A stretch of 64,000 nucleotides of DNA from Onthovicinus sp900555545. Lineage in GTDB: Bacteria > Bacillota > Clostridia > Oscillospirales > Acutalibacteraceae. Each line of letters starts with the position of its first letter. The first letter of the stretch is position 1. Below the pieces are notes generated by a model, which had not been told where the DNA came from, searched no databases, and saw only the letters and a program-made list of their open reading frames with translations. The stretch is taken from the NCBI GenBank assembly GCA_949296915.1, contig CASFPX010000007.1, forward strand, positions 67,236 through 131,235, given 5' to 3'. The position numbers and the translations under genes are program-made. This document shows, piece by piece, positions 44,475-53,866 of this stretch.

Positions 44475-44789
44475 CTATATTTTTTGAATCATCCGGACCC
44501 GCAGTGGACGGTCTGTCACGTATTCCACATCCTGATCCATCGTCGTGCGGGGGTGCGGATGGATATCCTGGCCGATTGCCACGGGTTCATCCACGACATA
44601 CAGGAACCCCCGCTTTCGCCCCGAATGATAAATCTTCCCTTTCCGGGTGTAAAACAAATATTTCGGCTTATGCAAAAAGGCCTCCGCCAGTTCCCGCCAC
44701 TGCGTAATGGTGCTCCCCGCCGCCAAGGTATCAAAAATCTGATCGAAACCGTGATACCAGGTACCGTCGGGATCAACTGTAAAATGCAT
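44475..44789 (-). CDS. hypothetical protein, 104 residues
   Basis: A small soluble protein starting at ATG 44787-44789 with GGAG nine bases upstream. It contains MHFTVDPDGTWYHGFDQIFDTL and GKIYHSGRKRGFLYVVDEPVAIGQDI, with many aromatic and charged residues and no signal. It begins 19 bp after the pyrG stop, so it is likely co-transcribed with pyrG. I do not recognise the family. Confidence 0.7.
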   Translation of the reverse strand: MHFTVDPDGTWYHGFDQIFDTLAAGSTITQWRELAEAFLHKPKYLFYTRKGKIYHSGRKRGFLYVVDEPVAIGQDIHPHPRTTMDQDVEYVTDRPLRVRMIQKI

Positions 44790-44807
44790 CTCAGTCAACT
44801 CCGCATC

Positions 44808-46415
44808 CTACTTTTCACTCTCTTTCCGCTCGAGCGACGCACGGATAAATCCAGCGAACAGCGGGTGCGGACGGTTCGGGCGGGATTTGAACTCCGGGTG
44901 CGCCTGGGAGGCGACGAACCACGGGTGATCCTTCAGTTCCACCATCTCCACGATGTGCTTATCGGGCGAGACGCCGCACAACATCATACCGGCGTTCTCC
45001 AGCTCCTCGCGGTAGTCGTTGTTGACCTCATAGCGGTGGCGGTGGCGCTCATAGATCAGCTGCTGACCGTACGCCTCATAGGCGTGGGTCCCCTCCCGCA
45101 GCGCACAGGGATACTGCCCCAAACGCATGGTGCCGCCCATATCGACATCCTTTTGATCCGGCATAATGTCGATCAGTGGGTGCTCCGTATCGGGATCCAT
45201 CTCCGTGGAATTGGCGTCCGCCATGCCCAGAACGTGGCGCGCGAATTCGATGATTGCAATCTGCAGGCCAAGGCAGATGCCAAAGTACGGCACCTGATGC
45301 TCGCGGGCGTACTGCGCGGCAAGAATCATGCCGTCGATGCCGCGGGAACCGAACCCGCCCGGGACGATAACGCCATTCGCATGCCCCAGCAATTTTTCGG
45401 CAGCGGCGGCGTCCGTGATCTGTTCGCTGTCCACCCAGTCGATGTGCACCTGCGCATCATTGGCAAATCCGCCGTGCTTAAGGGCTTCCACCACGCTCAG
45501 ATAGGAGTCATGAAGCTCGATATACTTCCCGACAAGGGCAATATTCACCTGCTTGTGCAGTTGCTTGAGGTTCTCGACCATCCGGTCCCAATCGCTCATA
45601 TCCGCCTCGCCGCATTGGATATTCAGGTGGCGCAGGACGATCTCATCGAGTCCTTGCCGTTCCAGCGCACGCGGGATCTCATAGAGCGTGGGCATATCCA
45701 TATTCTCAATGACGCACTCCTTCGGCACATTGCAGAAGAGGGCGATCTTCGCCTTGATCCCGTCGTCGATCGGGTGCTCCGTGCGGCAGACAATCACATC
45801 CGGCTTGATGCCGATACCCAGCAGCTCCTTGACGGAGTGCTGCGTCGGCTTGGTCTTGAGCTCCATGGAGGCGTTCAGATAAGGGACCAGCGTCACATGG
45901 ATAAACATGCACTTCTCGTCGCCGTACTCATTGGAGAACTGGCGGATGGCCTCTAGGAACGGCTGGCTCTCAATGTCGCCCACCGTGCCGCCGATCTCCA
46001 CCAGGCAAATATCCGTACTCTTATTCAAGGCGATACGGCGCTTGATCTCATTGGTGATATGCGGGATCACCTGGATGGTCTGCCCCCCGTAGACACCCTT
46101 GCGCTCGTTGGAGATAACCGTGTGATAGACACGCCCAGAGGTCAGATTGCTGTTTTGCGACAAGCTGACGTCGATAAAGCGCTCATAGTGCCCCAGATCC
46201 AGATCCGTCTCCGCTCCGTCGTCGGTCACAAAAACCTCGCCGTGCTGGATGGGGTTCATGGTGCCCGGATCCACATTCAGATAGGGGTCGAGCTTCATCA
46301 CCGTAACGCTCAGGCCACGCGCTTTGAGCAGACGGCCCAGGGATGCGGCGGTAATCCCTTTTCCAAGGCCGGAGACAACGCCTCCGGTTACAAAGATGTA
46401 TTTGGTGTCCATCAT
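44808..46415 (-). CDS. pyrG: CTP synthase
   Basis: A 535-residue enzyme making CTP from UTP with glutamine. Synthetase domain: KYIFVTGGVVSGLGKG, KLDPYLNVDPGTMNPIQHGEVFVTDDGAE and EIGGTVGDIES. Glutaminase domain: PGGFGSRGIDG, nucleophile Cys in FGICLGLQ, and His/Glu in HPEFKSRP. GGAGGG precedes the first of two adjacent ATGs. It is essential pyrimidine metabolism in the cytoplasm. Confidence 0.98.
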   Translation of the reverse strand: MMDTKYIFVTGGVVSGLGKGITAASLGRLLKARGLSVTVMKLDPYLNVDPGTMNPIQHGEVFVTDDGAETDLDLGHYERFIDVSLSQNSNLTSGRVYHTVISNERKGVYGGQTIQVIPHITNEIKRRIALNKSTDICLVEIGGTVGDIESQPFLEAIRQFSNEYGDEKCMFIHVTLVPYLNASMELKTKPTQHSVKELLGIGIKPDVIVCRTEHPIDDGIKAKIALFCNVPKECVIENMDMPTLYEIPRALERQGLDEIVLRHLNIQCGEADMSDWDRMVENLKQLHKQVNIALVGKYIELHDSYLSVVEALKHGGFANDAQVHIDWVDSEQITDAAAAEKLLGHANGVIVPGGFGSRGIDGMILAAQYAREHQVPYFGICLGLQIAIIEFARHVLGMADANSTEMDPDTEHPLIDIMPDQKDVDMGGTMRLGQYPCALREGTHAYEAYGQQLIYERHRHRYEVNNDYREELENAGMMLCGVSPDKHIVEMVELKDHPWFVASQAHPEFKSRPNRPHPLFAGFIRASLERKESEK

Positions 46416-46486
46416 TTGATCCCTCCTATTAGATCGGTAATAATAAGGTAATGTGCTCTTTTCTCATCTCTTTCAGGCAAAAATGG

Positions 46487-46509
46487 GGACGGCGCCCCCT
46501 TTGGACGCC
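46487..46509 (-). terminator. terminator of the DUF1846 gene
   Basis: GACGGCG and CGCCGTC flank a short loop just past the stop at 46511. On the minus strand it is followed by CCCCATTTTTGCC. Confidence 0.65.
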
Positions 46510-46510
46510 G

Positions 46511-47998
46511 TCAGTGATTGATGTAAAACCGTTTGGTCTGGTATTTGGGCTCGCAGGTCAGGTTGATCCCGAGCTTTTTTAAAACATTCTCATCCGTTGA
46601 GGAGAGGATGACCGTGGAGTGCACCTCACATCCCTTGAGGTTCCGGAGCTGGTCGAGCGCCAGCTTGGCCCGCTCGTCCGACACAGCGGAGATGGAGAGG
46701 GCCAGCAGGATCTCATCCGTGTGCAGTCGCGGGTTGTGGTTCCCCAAGTGCTTCACCTTGAGTTCCTGAACCGGTTCGATCACCTGGGGGGCAATCAGCA
46801 GCACGCTGTCATCAATGCCGGCCAGCGCCTTGAGCGCATTGAGCAGCATGGCGGAACACGCGCCCAGCAGCGTGGAGGTCTTACCGGTGACAACCCGGCC
46901 GTCCGGCAGCTCAATGGCCGACGCCGGCTCGCCCGTGCGGCCCTCCACCGCGAGCGCCGCGCCCACGACAGGACGGTCCTCCGCCGTACAGCCCACCTGC
47001 TTCATGAGCAGTTGTGTCTTGTAGATCTCGTCGCCGCACAGGGTGCCTTTAATGCCGTCACACATGGCCGTATAGTAGCGGCGGATAATTTCCTGGCGGG
47101 CGGCTGACCGAACCGCCTCATCATCGATGATGCAGTTACCGGCCATATTTACGCCCATATCCGTAGGGGACTTATAGGGCGATTCATCATAGATCTTTTC
47201 AAAAATCGCGTTGAGCACCGGGAAAATCTCCACATCTCGGTTGTAGTTGACCGTCGTCTCGCCATACGCCTGCAAGTGCCAGGGGTCAATCATGTTTACG
47301 TCATTCAGATCAGCCGTGGCGGCCTCATAGGCAATGTTGACCGGATGATTGAGCGGCAGATTCCAGATCGGGAAAGTCTCAAACTTGGCATATCCAGCCT
47401 TTACCCCACGCTCATGCTCATGATAGAGTTGGGAGAGGCAGGTGGCCATCTTGCCGCTGCCGGGCCCCGAAGCCGTAATCACAACCAGAGAGCGCGAGGT
47501 CTCAATAAAGTCATTTTTACCAAAGCCGTCTGCACTCACGATGTGCTCCACATTGGAGGGATAGCCCTCAATCGGATAGTGGCGGTACGTCTTTACGCCA
47601 AGGCGGGTCAGGCGCTCTTGGAACTGCACAGCGGAGGGCTGGTTGCTGAACTGCGTCAGCACGACGCTCCCCACAAAAAGGCCGCGTGACCGGAAGACAT
47701 CAATCAGGCGCAGCGTATCGAGGTCGTAGGTAATCCCCAAGTCCCCGCGAACCTTGTTCTTCTCAATATCATTGGCGTTGATCACAATGACAATCTCCGC
47801 CTGATCCTTAAGCTCAAGGAGCATTTTCATCTTGCTGTCCGGGTGGAAGCCAGGCAGCACGCGGGAGGCGTGGTAGTCGTCAAACAGCTTGCCGCCAAAC
47901 TCCAGATAGAGCTTGCCGCCGAACATGGCAATCCGCTGCCGGATATGTTCGGACTGCATTTTTACATACTTTTCGTTGTCAAAACCGATTTTAAACAT
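46511..47998 (-). CDS. DUF1846 family protein
   Basis: A 495-residue protein whose start MFKIGFDNEKYVKMQSEHI and segments KLYLEFGGKLFDDYHASRVLPGF and ITASGPGSGKMATCLSQLYHE fit the DUF1846 family, widespread in Firmicutes. The GPGSGKM loop resembles a nucleotide-binding P-loop. The biochemical role is not established. GAGGGG lies before the ATG; it appears monocistronic. Confidence 0.9.
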   Translation of the reverse strand: MFKIGFDNEKYVKMQSEHIRQRIAMFGGKLYLEFGGKLFDDYHASRVLPGFHPDSKMKMLLELKDQAEIVIVINANDIEKNKVRGDLGITYDLDTLRLIDVFRSRGLFVGSVVLTQFSNQPSAVQFQERLTRLGVKTYRHYPIEGYPSNVEHIVSADGFGKNDFIETSRSLVVITASGPGSGKMATCLSQLYHEHERGVKAGYAKFETFPIWNLPLNHPVNIAYEAATADLNDVNMIDPWHLQAYGETTVNYNRDVEIFPVLNAIFEKIYDESPYKSPTDMGVNMAGNCIIDDEAVRSAARQEIIRRYYTAMCDGIKGTLCGDEIYKTQLLMKQVGCTAEDRPVVGAALAVEGRTGEPASAIELPDGRVVTGKTSTLLGACSAMLLNALKALAGIDDSVLLIAPQVIEPVQELKVKHLGNHNPRLHTDEILLALSISAVSDERAKLALDQLRNLKGCEVHSTVILSSTDENVLKKLGINLTCEPKYQTKRFYINH

Positions 47999-48051
47999 CT
48001 CTCAAACCCCTCTGCACCGTTCACTATAACAACTCAAAAACCGGATTTTTA

Positions 48052-48099
48052 CAAAAAAAGAGTCAAGGCCCCGCCAGAGTTCATCCTCCCGGCGGAGCC
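48052..48099 (-). terminator. terminator downstream of the flavodoxin-CMD operon
   Basis: GGCCCCGCC (48067-48075) pairs with GGCGGAGCC (48091-48099). On the minus strand TTGACTCTTTTTTT follows. It is about 155 bp past the CMD gene; I see nothing else in the 256-bp gap. Confidence 0.7.
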
Positions 48100-48254
48100 C
48101 GCTTAACCGATTATTCTTGATTCAGATCCACATTCCACACATGCGAACCCCGTTTTGGATATAACACCCTATTATTATAAAAAATTCCGAACAGAAAATC
48201 AAGGACATCGGCGCATTTTTCTCAAATTGATTCATTCCAATCCGGCTGTGGATT

Positions 48255-48959
48255 TCAGGTCTGGTCGGCCGCCTCGTTGACGCAGCGCAGGGCGTTTAGA
48301 CTGCGGGGATAGCCAATGTACGGCAGGCACTGGGAGATTACGCGGATCAAAAACGCCTTGTCGTTGCCAACGCGCATATTCCCGGCCGCATGGCTGACCA
48401 ACTGGGGCTCGCATCCCCCCTGTGATGCCAGGAAGCAGAACGTAATCATCTCGCGCTGCCTGTAATCCAGGCCGCCGCGGGTGTAATAATCTCCAAAACA
48501 GTTGGCGGCCAGCCAGCGGTTGATATGGCGGTTCTCCTCCGGCCCGCTGTTCTGAAAGCCGCGCATCCCCTCGCCGAAGATCTCCACCTGCGCCTGATTA
48601 CCGGCCTCCAGACGGGTGTCCGCGTCCGTGGTAGACTGGCCCTCCAGTGGGAGCGCAACACCGCGCGCCATCAGAGTCTCATTGGCGATATCGAGGAATG
48701 GCAGCATCCGTCCTACGCCCAGATAGGCGGCCGCCTGATAGATGATCTCCTTGAGCATGATGGGCGTCAGGCCGTCGTCCAGCGCTCGGGGAAGCTCCAT
48801 TCGGAACGCCGCTGCACCCTGACAGCCGATCAATGTGGCTACAATCGCCATATGACGGGTGACCGGATCCAGCTGCTGGCCCGCCTCATGGACGACTTCA
48901 TCCAGCGCAAAGCGCCCCAGAAAAGCTGCGAATTCAGGATCTGTTTCACGATAATTCAT
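48255..48959 (-). CDS. carboxymuconolactone decarboxylase (CMD) family protein, two domains
   Basis: A 234-residue all-helical protein with two CMD repeats (about 15-105 and 125-225). The second has a Cys in FLASQGGCEPQLVSHAAGN. Two-domain CMD proteins beside flavodoxin and aldo-keto reductases are usually described as peroxidase-like or decarboxylase enzymes; the first repeat has a Cys only in IGCQGAAA, so a classical CxxC redox pair is absent. Last gene of the LysR-linked operon. Confidence 0.88.
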   Translation of the reverse strand: MNYRETDPEFAAFLGRFALDEVVHEAGQQLDPVTRHMAIVATLIGCQGAAAFRMELPRALDDGLTPIMLKEIIYQAAAYLGVGRMLPFLDIANETLMARGVALPLEGQSTTDADTRLEAGNQAQVEIFGEGMRGFQNSGPEENRHINRWLAANCFGDYYTRGGLDYRQREMITFCFLASQGGCEPQLVSHAAGNMRVGNDKAFLIRVISQCLPYIGYPRSLNALRCVNEAADQT

Positions 48960-48986
48960 GTATCTTCTCTCCTTTACGGCTCAAAT

Positions 48987-50024
48987 TCATATTTTTTGGT
49001 CGCCGGTGGACCACACGTGATGTTCCCCAGCGGAGGCGGCGGTATTCTGCGCCATTACGCCCACCAGGCGGTGGGGGATGTACGGCTCCTCCAGCGCCCG
49101 AATCTCCTCCGGCGTGAGCGTAAGGTCCACGGCGCGCGCGGCTCCCTCGATGTGATGGAGTTTTGTTGCACCCACGACAGGGGCAGTCACTTTGCTCAGC
49201 AGCCAGGCGAGCGCCACCTCGGTCATAGTGACGCCGCGCTTTTCGGCGATCTGCGCCACACGGTCGATGATGATCTGATCCTGTGCGGCGGTGGCATCAT
49301 ATTTCAGCCGGGCGTAGCTGTCCTCCTCCAACCGTTTGGAGGTCTCCCCCGGGCGCTTGGACAGGCGGCCGCCAGCCAGCGCGCTGTAAGGAGTCATGGC
49401 GATGTTGTCCATGCGGCACAGCGGCGCCATCTCGCGCTCCTCCTCCCGGAAAATCAGGTTATAATGCCCCTGAACCGATACAAACTGGGCAAACCCCTCC
49501 CGCTCCGCGAGGGCGTTCGCTTTGGCAAGCTGCCAAGCAAAACAGTTGGAGATGCCGAGATAGCGCACCTTGCCGGCCTGTACTGCATCGTTCAGTCCGC
49601 ACATGATGTCGTACAGCGGCGTCTCATAATCCCACATATGATAGATATACAGATCTACGTAATCCATCCCGAGATTTTGCAAACTCTTATCGATCATACG
49701 CCGGATGTGCTCCCGTCCTCCGATACCGGCTGCGATTTCCTCTGGCGTACGGGGGAGGAATTTGGTCGCGACCACAACCTGATCCCGCCGGGCAAAATCA
49801 CGCAGCGTACGGCCGAGGTACTGTTCACTGGTACCGCTCTGATAGGCGATGGCCGTATCAAAAAAATTGATGCCCAGCTCCAACCCGCGGTGGACGATCT
49901 CCCGCGTGTGCGGCTCATCGATGGTCCAACGGTGTTGGCCGCGCTGCGCATCGCCAAAGCCCATGCATCCCATGCAGATGCGCGATACATTCAGTTCGGA
50001 TTTCCCAAGTTTTGTGTACTGCAT
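48987..50024 (-). CDS. aldo-keto reductase
   Basis: A 345-residue NADPH-dependent reductase. I chose the ATG at 50022-50024, nine bases after GGGAGG; an in-frame GTG at 50033 abuts the ribosome site. The catalytic tetrad is visible: Asp/Tyr in FFDTAIAYQSG, Lys in VVVATKF, His in DLYIYHMWD. C-terminal cofactor motif is PVVGATKLHHIEGA. Likely reduces carbonyl compounds; substrate unknown. Confidence 0.93.
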   Translation of the reverse strand: MQYTKLGKSELNVSRICMGCMGFGDAQRGQHRWTIDEPHTREIVHRGLELGINFFDTAIAYQSGTSEQYLGRTLRDFARRDQVVVATKFLPRTPEEIAAGIGGREHIRRMIDKSLQNLGMDYVDLYIYHMWDYETPLYDIMCGLNDAVQAGKVRYLGISNCFAWQLAKANALAEREGFAQFVSVQGHYNLIFREEEREMAPLCRMDNIAMTPYSALAGGRLSKRPGETSKRLEEDSYARLKYDATAAQDQIIIDRVAQIAEKRGVTMTEVALAWLLSKVTAPVVGATKLHHIEGAARAVDLTLTPEEIRALEEPYIPHRLVGVMAQNTAASAGEHHVWSTGDQKI

Positions 50025-50060
50025 ATCGTTCACCCTCCCTATACTCCTTTTTCAATGTAA

Positions 50061-50471
50061 TTACTTCAGCTTGGAATACGTCTCATCATCCACAGGCTCA
50101 AGCCACTCGTTGGACGTATTCTCTCCCGGGACCTCTACTGCCAGATGGGCAAACCAGCTGTCCGGTGCGGCGCCATGCCAATGCTTGACGCCTGCCGGAA
50201 TTACGACAACATCGCCAGGGTGTAATTCCTGTGCCTGTTTGCCCCACTCCTGATAGTAGCCGCGCCCCGCCGTGCACAGCAGGATCTGCCCGCCGCCCGT
50301 GGTGGCGCGATGAATGTGCCAGTTGTTGCGGCAGCCCGGCTCAAAGGTCACGTTGCCGATGCTCACGCCCTCGGTCGTGAGCATATGCAAATAGCTCTGA
50401 CCCACAAAGTACTGCGCAAACGCCTCATTCTTTCCCCCCATCGGGAATACACTCAATTCCTCCGGTTTCAT
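50061..50471 (-). CDS. cupin-domain protein
   Basis: A 136-residue single-cupin protein with the two metal motifs NNWHIHRATTGGGQILLCTAGRG and HPGDVVVIPAGVKHWHGA. AGGAGG precedes the ATG. Short cupins of this type travel with CMD and aldo-keto reductase genes in Clostridia, as here (28 and 32 bp gaps). The reaction is not known. Confidence 0.93.
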   Translation of the reverse strand: MKPEELSVFPMGGKNEAFAQYFVGQSYLHMLTTEGVSIGNVTFEPGCRNNWHIHRATTGGGQILLCTAGRGYYQEWGKQAQELHPGDVVVIPAGVKHWHGAAPDSWFAHLAVEVPGENTSNEWLEPVDDETYSKLK

Positions 50472-50503
50472 AAAATCATCCTCCTGATCTAACTGGTTTT
50501 ATC

Positions 50504-51010
50504 CTATTTTTTTATCCATTTTTGGATTGCGTCTCCGGCATTTTTTACACTGCCGCCGTGGATCGCGAGCCCCCTCTCCACTTTCGCGCCCGGACAGAGC
50601 TTTTGGATATCCCGCTCGCTGCTCCCCATTCCACTGCCCTCATGCGTGCAAAAGGGGCGGATTGTCTTGCCGGCAAAGTCAAAGTGTTCCAGAAAGGTAA
50701 ACACCGCCATCGGCATCGTCCCCCAGTAGTTTGGGTACCCCAGATAGATGGTATCATACCCGTCCAAGCTATCCGGATAGGATTTGAGCTCTGGACGGGC
50801 GCCCCGTTTCTGATCCGCCTGTGCCTGTGCAATGCACTCGTTGTACCCGGCGGCATACGCCTGCACCGGCTCGATGCGGAACAGGTCTGCGCCGGTTACC
50901 TCCTGGATAAATCCTGCGGCAATTTCTGTATTGCCTACGTCCAACTTCCGAATGGCACCGTTGACGTAGTTTTCATCCGCACGGGAAAAATAGGCGATTA
51001 ACTGAGCCAT
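50504..51010 (-). CDS. flavodoxin-family protein
   Basis: A 168-residue FMN-binding protein: N-terminal phosphate loop region AYFSRADENYVNG and IYLGYPNYWGTMPMAVFTFLEHFDFAGKTIRPFCTHEGSGMGSS around the isoalloxazine site. GGGGAG precedes the ATG. First gene of the operon divergent from the LysR regulator; probably supplies low-potential electrons or acts as a quinone/nitro reductase. Confidence 0.93.
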   Translation of the reverse strand: MAQLIAYFSRADENYVNGAIRKLDVGNTEIAAGFIQEVTGADLFRIEPVQAYAAGYNECIAQAQADQKRGARPELKSYPDSLDGYDTIYLGYPNYWGTMPMAVFTFLEHFDFAGKTIRPFCTHEGSGMGSSERDIQKLCPGAKVERGLAIHGGSVKNAGDAIQKWIKK

Positions 51011-51066
51011 GGCTCTCCCCTTCGTTCAGCACGGGACTTGCATCCCCGCACTCGTTTTCACCTTTA

Positions 51067-51112
51067 TTATACCCTGTCTCCTCTTGACATGGAATCTTCA
51101 ATCTGTTATGGT
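51067..51112. promoter_or_regulatory. divergent promoters and LysR box
   Basis: Plus strand: TTGACA (51084-51089), 17-base spacer, TATGGT (51107-51112) for lysR. Minus strand: a TATAAT-like -10 lies near 51067 without a good -35, as expected for an activated promoter. TTGACATGGAATCTTCAA (51084-51101) has dyad symmetry of a LysR box. Confidence 0.5.
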
Positions 51113-51161
51113 TGTATCAACTTAAAGTTTATATACTGGAAAAGGGGGAAGAGAAAACCAC

Positions 51162-52061
51162 ATGTTTAACAGCCAACTCACCGTATTGGTTGCCGTAGCG
51201 GACTGCGGAAGCTTTACAAGGGCGGCGGAACGGTTGTTCATCTCGCCGACCGCCGTGATGAAACAGATCAACGCACTGGAAGCCCATCTGGACTTAAAGT
51301 TGATGGAGCGCAGCACACATGGCATCCGTCTAACGCCTGCGGGTGAGATCATCTACCGCGACGCAAAATTTCTTTTTGACTATTCCAAACGTTCTATTGC
51401 CAACGCACGTTTGGCCATGGAGACCGCGGATACGACCTTTTGCGTGGGAACCTCATTACTCAATCCAGCTAAGCCGTTCATGGACCTGTGGTATCAGGTC
51501 AACCGGGATTTCCCCAACTATAAGTTGCATCTGGTCCCCTTTGAGGACGATCACGAGGGAATCCTCTCCGAGATTTCCCAGTTGGGGGAAAAATTCGACT
51601 TTTTACTCGGCGTGTGTGACTCCAAAATGTGGCAGGACCAGTGCAGCGTGCTGCCTCTCGGGCACTATAAAAAGATGTGTGCTGTCGCACGCGAGCATCC
51701 GCTCGCCGGGAAAAAGCAGCTGGAAATCTCCGACCTGTACGGCCGGACGCTAATGATGGTCCGGGAGGGGGACTCAGCCACCAACGACCGGATCCGCAGC
51801 GACCTTCGGCGGAACCATCCACAAATCCACATCGAAGATACGCCGCACTTTTACGATATCTCCGTATTCAACCGGTGTGCTGAGACGGGCAATGTGCTGC
51901 TGACGCTCGAGTGTTGGAAAGATGTCCACCCGGGGCTTGTGACCATCCCGGTCAACTGGCCGTACACCATTCAGTACGGGCTGCTATACGCCCTCGACCC
52001 GCCGGAGGACGTCCTTCGGTTTGTTGAGACGGTAAAAAAACTGAAATCCGCAGGGAAATAA
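51162..52061 (+). CDS. LysR-family transcriptional regulator
   Basis: A 299-residue regulator: winged helix at 1-60 (LTVLVAVADCGSFTRAAERLFISPTAVMKQINALEAHLDLKLMERS) and a periplasmic-binding-like effector domain (about 90-295). Divergent from the flavodoxin operon, which it probably activates in response to an unknown ligand. Confidence 0.92.
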   Translation: MFNSQLTVLVAVADCGSFTRAAERLFISPTAVMKQINALEAHLDLKLMERSTHGIRLTPAGEIIYRDAKFLFDYSKRSIANARLAMETADTTFCVGTSLLNPAKPFMDLWYQVNRDFPNYKLHLVPFEDDHEGILSEISQLGEKFDFLLGVCDSKMWQDQCSVLPLGHYKKMCAVAREHPLAGKKQLEISDLYGRTLMMVREGDSATNDRIRSDLRRNHPQIHIEDTPHFYDISVFNRCAETGNVLLTLECWKDVHPGLVTIPVNWPYTIQYGLLYALDPPEDVLRFVETVKKLKSAGK

Positions 52062-52076
52062 CCCCTGCGGATTTTC
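52044..52076 (+). terminator. terminator overlapping the end of lysR
   Basis: AAATCCGCAGGG (52044-52055) pairs with CCCTGCGGATTT (52063-52074), followed by TT. The stop codon is in the loop. Confidence 0.85.
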
Positions 52077-52293
52077 CTGTCAGCGTTTTATTGTATCAGA
52101 TTATCTGTTAAAAAAATTTTTTATGCCTGACTACCGTTTTCCGGATATCCCCACCTGTTACACTTTGTCTCAACCGACAACAGCATGAATATCCCTATTC
52201 TTCTGACTGTTCCCTGTTCTTATGAAGATGTTTTTGAATTCTCGTCATGGCCTTCTCGCCCTCCGGCTTAGTGGCGGTGGCTAAAACGATAAT

Positions 52294-52321
52294 GGCCGTG
52301 CAATCAAAAGATTGCACAGCC
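52294..52321 (-). terminator. terminator of the XRE-aminotransferase gene
   Basis: GGCCGTGCAATC and GATTGCACAGCC form a 12-bp stem with one mismatch and a 4-base loop. On the minus strand it is followed by ATTATCGTTTT. It lies 16 bp past the stop. Confidence 0.75.
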
Positions 52322-52336
52322 ATCACTGGTTCCATT

Positions 52337-53851
52337 TTACTGATGGTAATAACTGAAGAAATCCCCGATTTTCCCCATGGCCTCTTTCAAAATTTCGATC
52401 CGCGGCAGGTAGACCACGCGGAAGTGATCCGGCTGCTGCCAGTTGAAGCCGCCGCCGTGAATGAGGAGGATTTTTTTATCCCGCAGTAAGTCGAGAGCAA
52501 ACTTCTCATCGTCCGTGATATGGAACTTTTTCGCATCGATCCGCGGGAAAATATAGAAAGCGGCCTTGGGCTTGACGGCACTGATTCCCGGAATATCCGT
52601 CAACGCCTGATAAATATACTCCCGCTGCTCGTAAATTCGGCCACCCGGCGTCAGATAGTCATTCACACTCTGATGGCCGCCCAGCGCTGTTTGCACAACA
52701 GACTGCGCCGGCACATTCGAGCAAAGCCGCATATTGGAGAGCATCCTGATCCCCTCAATATAATCCCGTGCGATTGCTTTATTGCCGCTGAGGATCATCC
52801 ATCCGATCCGGAACCCGGCGATCATATGGGACTTGGACAGACCGCTGAACGTCACACAGAACAGATCCGGCGCCAGCGATGCGATGGAGACATGCTCCGC
52901 ACCGTCCATCACCAGGCGGTCATAGATCTCGTCGGAAAAGATGATCAACTGGTGTTCCCGCGCAATTCGGACAATTCCCTCCAAGACCTCCCTTGGATAA
53001 AGTGCTCCTGTAGGGTTATTCGGATTGATAATGACGATCGCCTTGGTCCGATCCGTAATTTTTTTCTCAATATCGCTCAGATCCGGATACCACTCCGCCT
53101 GCTCGTCGCAGATATAGTGTACGGCTTTACCGCCTGCAAGCGTCGCGCAGGCCGTCCACAGCGGATAGTCGGGCGATGGGATCAGGATCTCGTCGCCGTT
53201 ATCCAGCAGGGCGGATAGGGACAGGTTGATCAATTCACTGACGCCATTGCCCGTGTAGATATCTTCAATGGACACATTCGGGATCTTTTTGAGCTGCGCG
53301 TACTGCATGATCGCTTTCCGTGCCGAGAACAGGCCCTGCGCTGGAGAATATCCCTCGCACTCTGTCAGCTGGCGACGCATATCGTAGATCACCTCATCCG
53401 GTGTGCGGAATCCGAACGGAGCGGGATTGCCGATGTTCAATTTTAGAATCTGTGTGCCGGCCTCTTCCATGCGCGCCGCCTCATCAACAACTGGCCCCCG
53501 GACGTCGTATAAAACATTGTCTAACTTGGATGATTTGCGGAATGTGCGCATCTGTTGTCCCTCCAACGCTTGATCTGTCCCCAGTGGTTTGCCGGTGGAC
53601 ACGGATCGTCCCTCCGGCGAATCCTCTGGTACCTCTCCTTTGAGCCACGCCACATCGACTTGCAGCGCTTGTGCTAAAAAGCACATCATATCTGCCCGCG
53701 GGACAGTTTTTCCACTCACATATTGGCTCACATAGCTCTTGCCCAGCTTGATCCCCTGTTCATCTGCCGCTCGGATCAAGTCCACCTGTTTTTTCCCCCG
53801 GAGGGCCATCGCCTGCTTTAACCGGCCGGCAAAAATTGGATAATCCGCCAT
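52337..53851 (-). CDS. XRE helix-turn-helix fused to class I/II aminotransferase
   Basis: A 504-residue fusion. Residues 1-75 form an XRE-type HTH (FAGRLKQAMALRGKKQVDLIRAADEQGIKLGKSYVSQYVSGK). After a linker, residues about 105-504 are a complete fold-type I PLP aminotransferase: NIGNPAPFG, PSPDYPLW, NPNNPTGALYP, DEIYDRL, SGLSKSHMIAGFRIGW with the PLP lysine, and the C-terminal Arg in HFRVVYLP. The design parallels MocR regulators but uses an XRE rather than GntR DNA-binding domain. ATG at 53849-53851 after AGGAGG. It probably controls its own promoter. Confidence 0.92.
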   Translation of the reverse strand: MADYPIFAGRLKQAMALRGKKQVDLIRAADEQGIKLGKSYVSQYVSGKTVPRADMMCFLAQALQVDVAWLKGEVPEDSPEGRSVSTGKPLGTDQALEGQQMRTFRKSSKLDNVLYDVRGPVVDEAARMEEAGTQILKLNIGNPAPFGFRTPDEVIYDMRRQLTECEGYSPAQGLFSARKAIMQYAQLKKIPNVSIEDIYTGNGVSELINLSLSALLDNGDEILIPSPDYPLWTACATLAGGKAVHYICDEQAEWYPDLSDIEKKITDRTKAIVIINPNNPTGALYPREVLEGIVRIAREHQLIIFSDEIYDRLVMDGAEHVSIASLAPDLFCVTFSGLSKSHMIAGFRIGWMILSGNKAIARDYIEGIRMLSNMRLCSNVPAQSVVQTALGGHQSVNDYLTPGGRIYEQREYIYQALTDIPGISAVKPKAAFYIFPRIDAKKFHITDDEKFALDLLRDKKILLIHGGGFNWQQPDHFRVVYLPRIEILKEAMGKIGDFFSYYHQ

Positions 53852-53866
53852 CACGCCGCCTCCTAA

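Noticed and set aside
44484..45956. 490-codon plus-strand frame over pyrG
   Set aside because: Antisense shadow of CTP synthase.
48525..50060. 511-codon plus-strand frame over the CMD and aldo-keto reductase genes
   Set aside because: Crosses two well-supported genes on the other strand; no motif.
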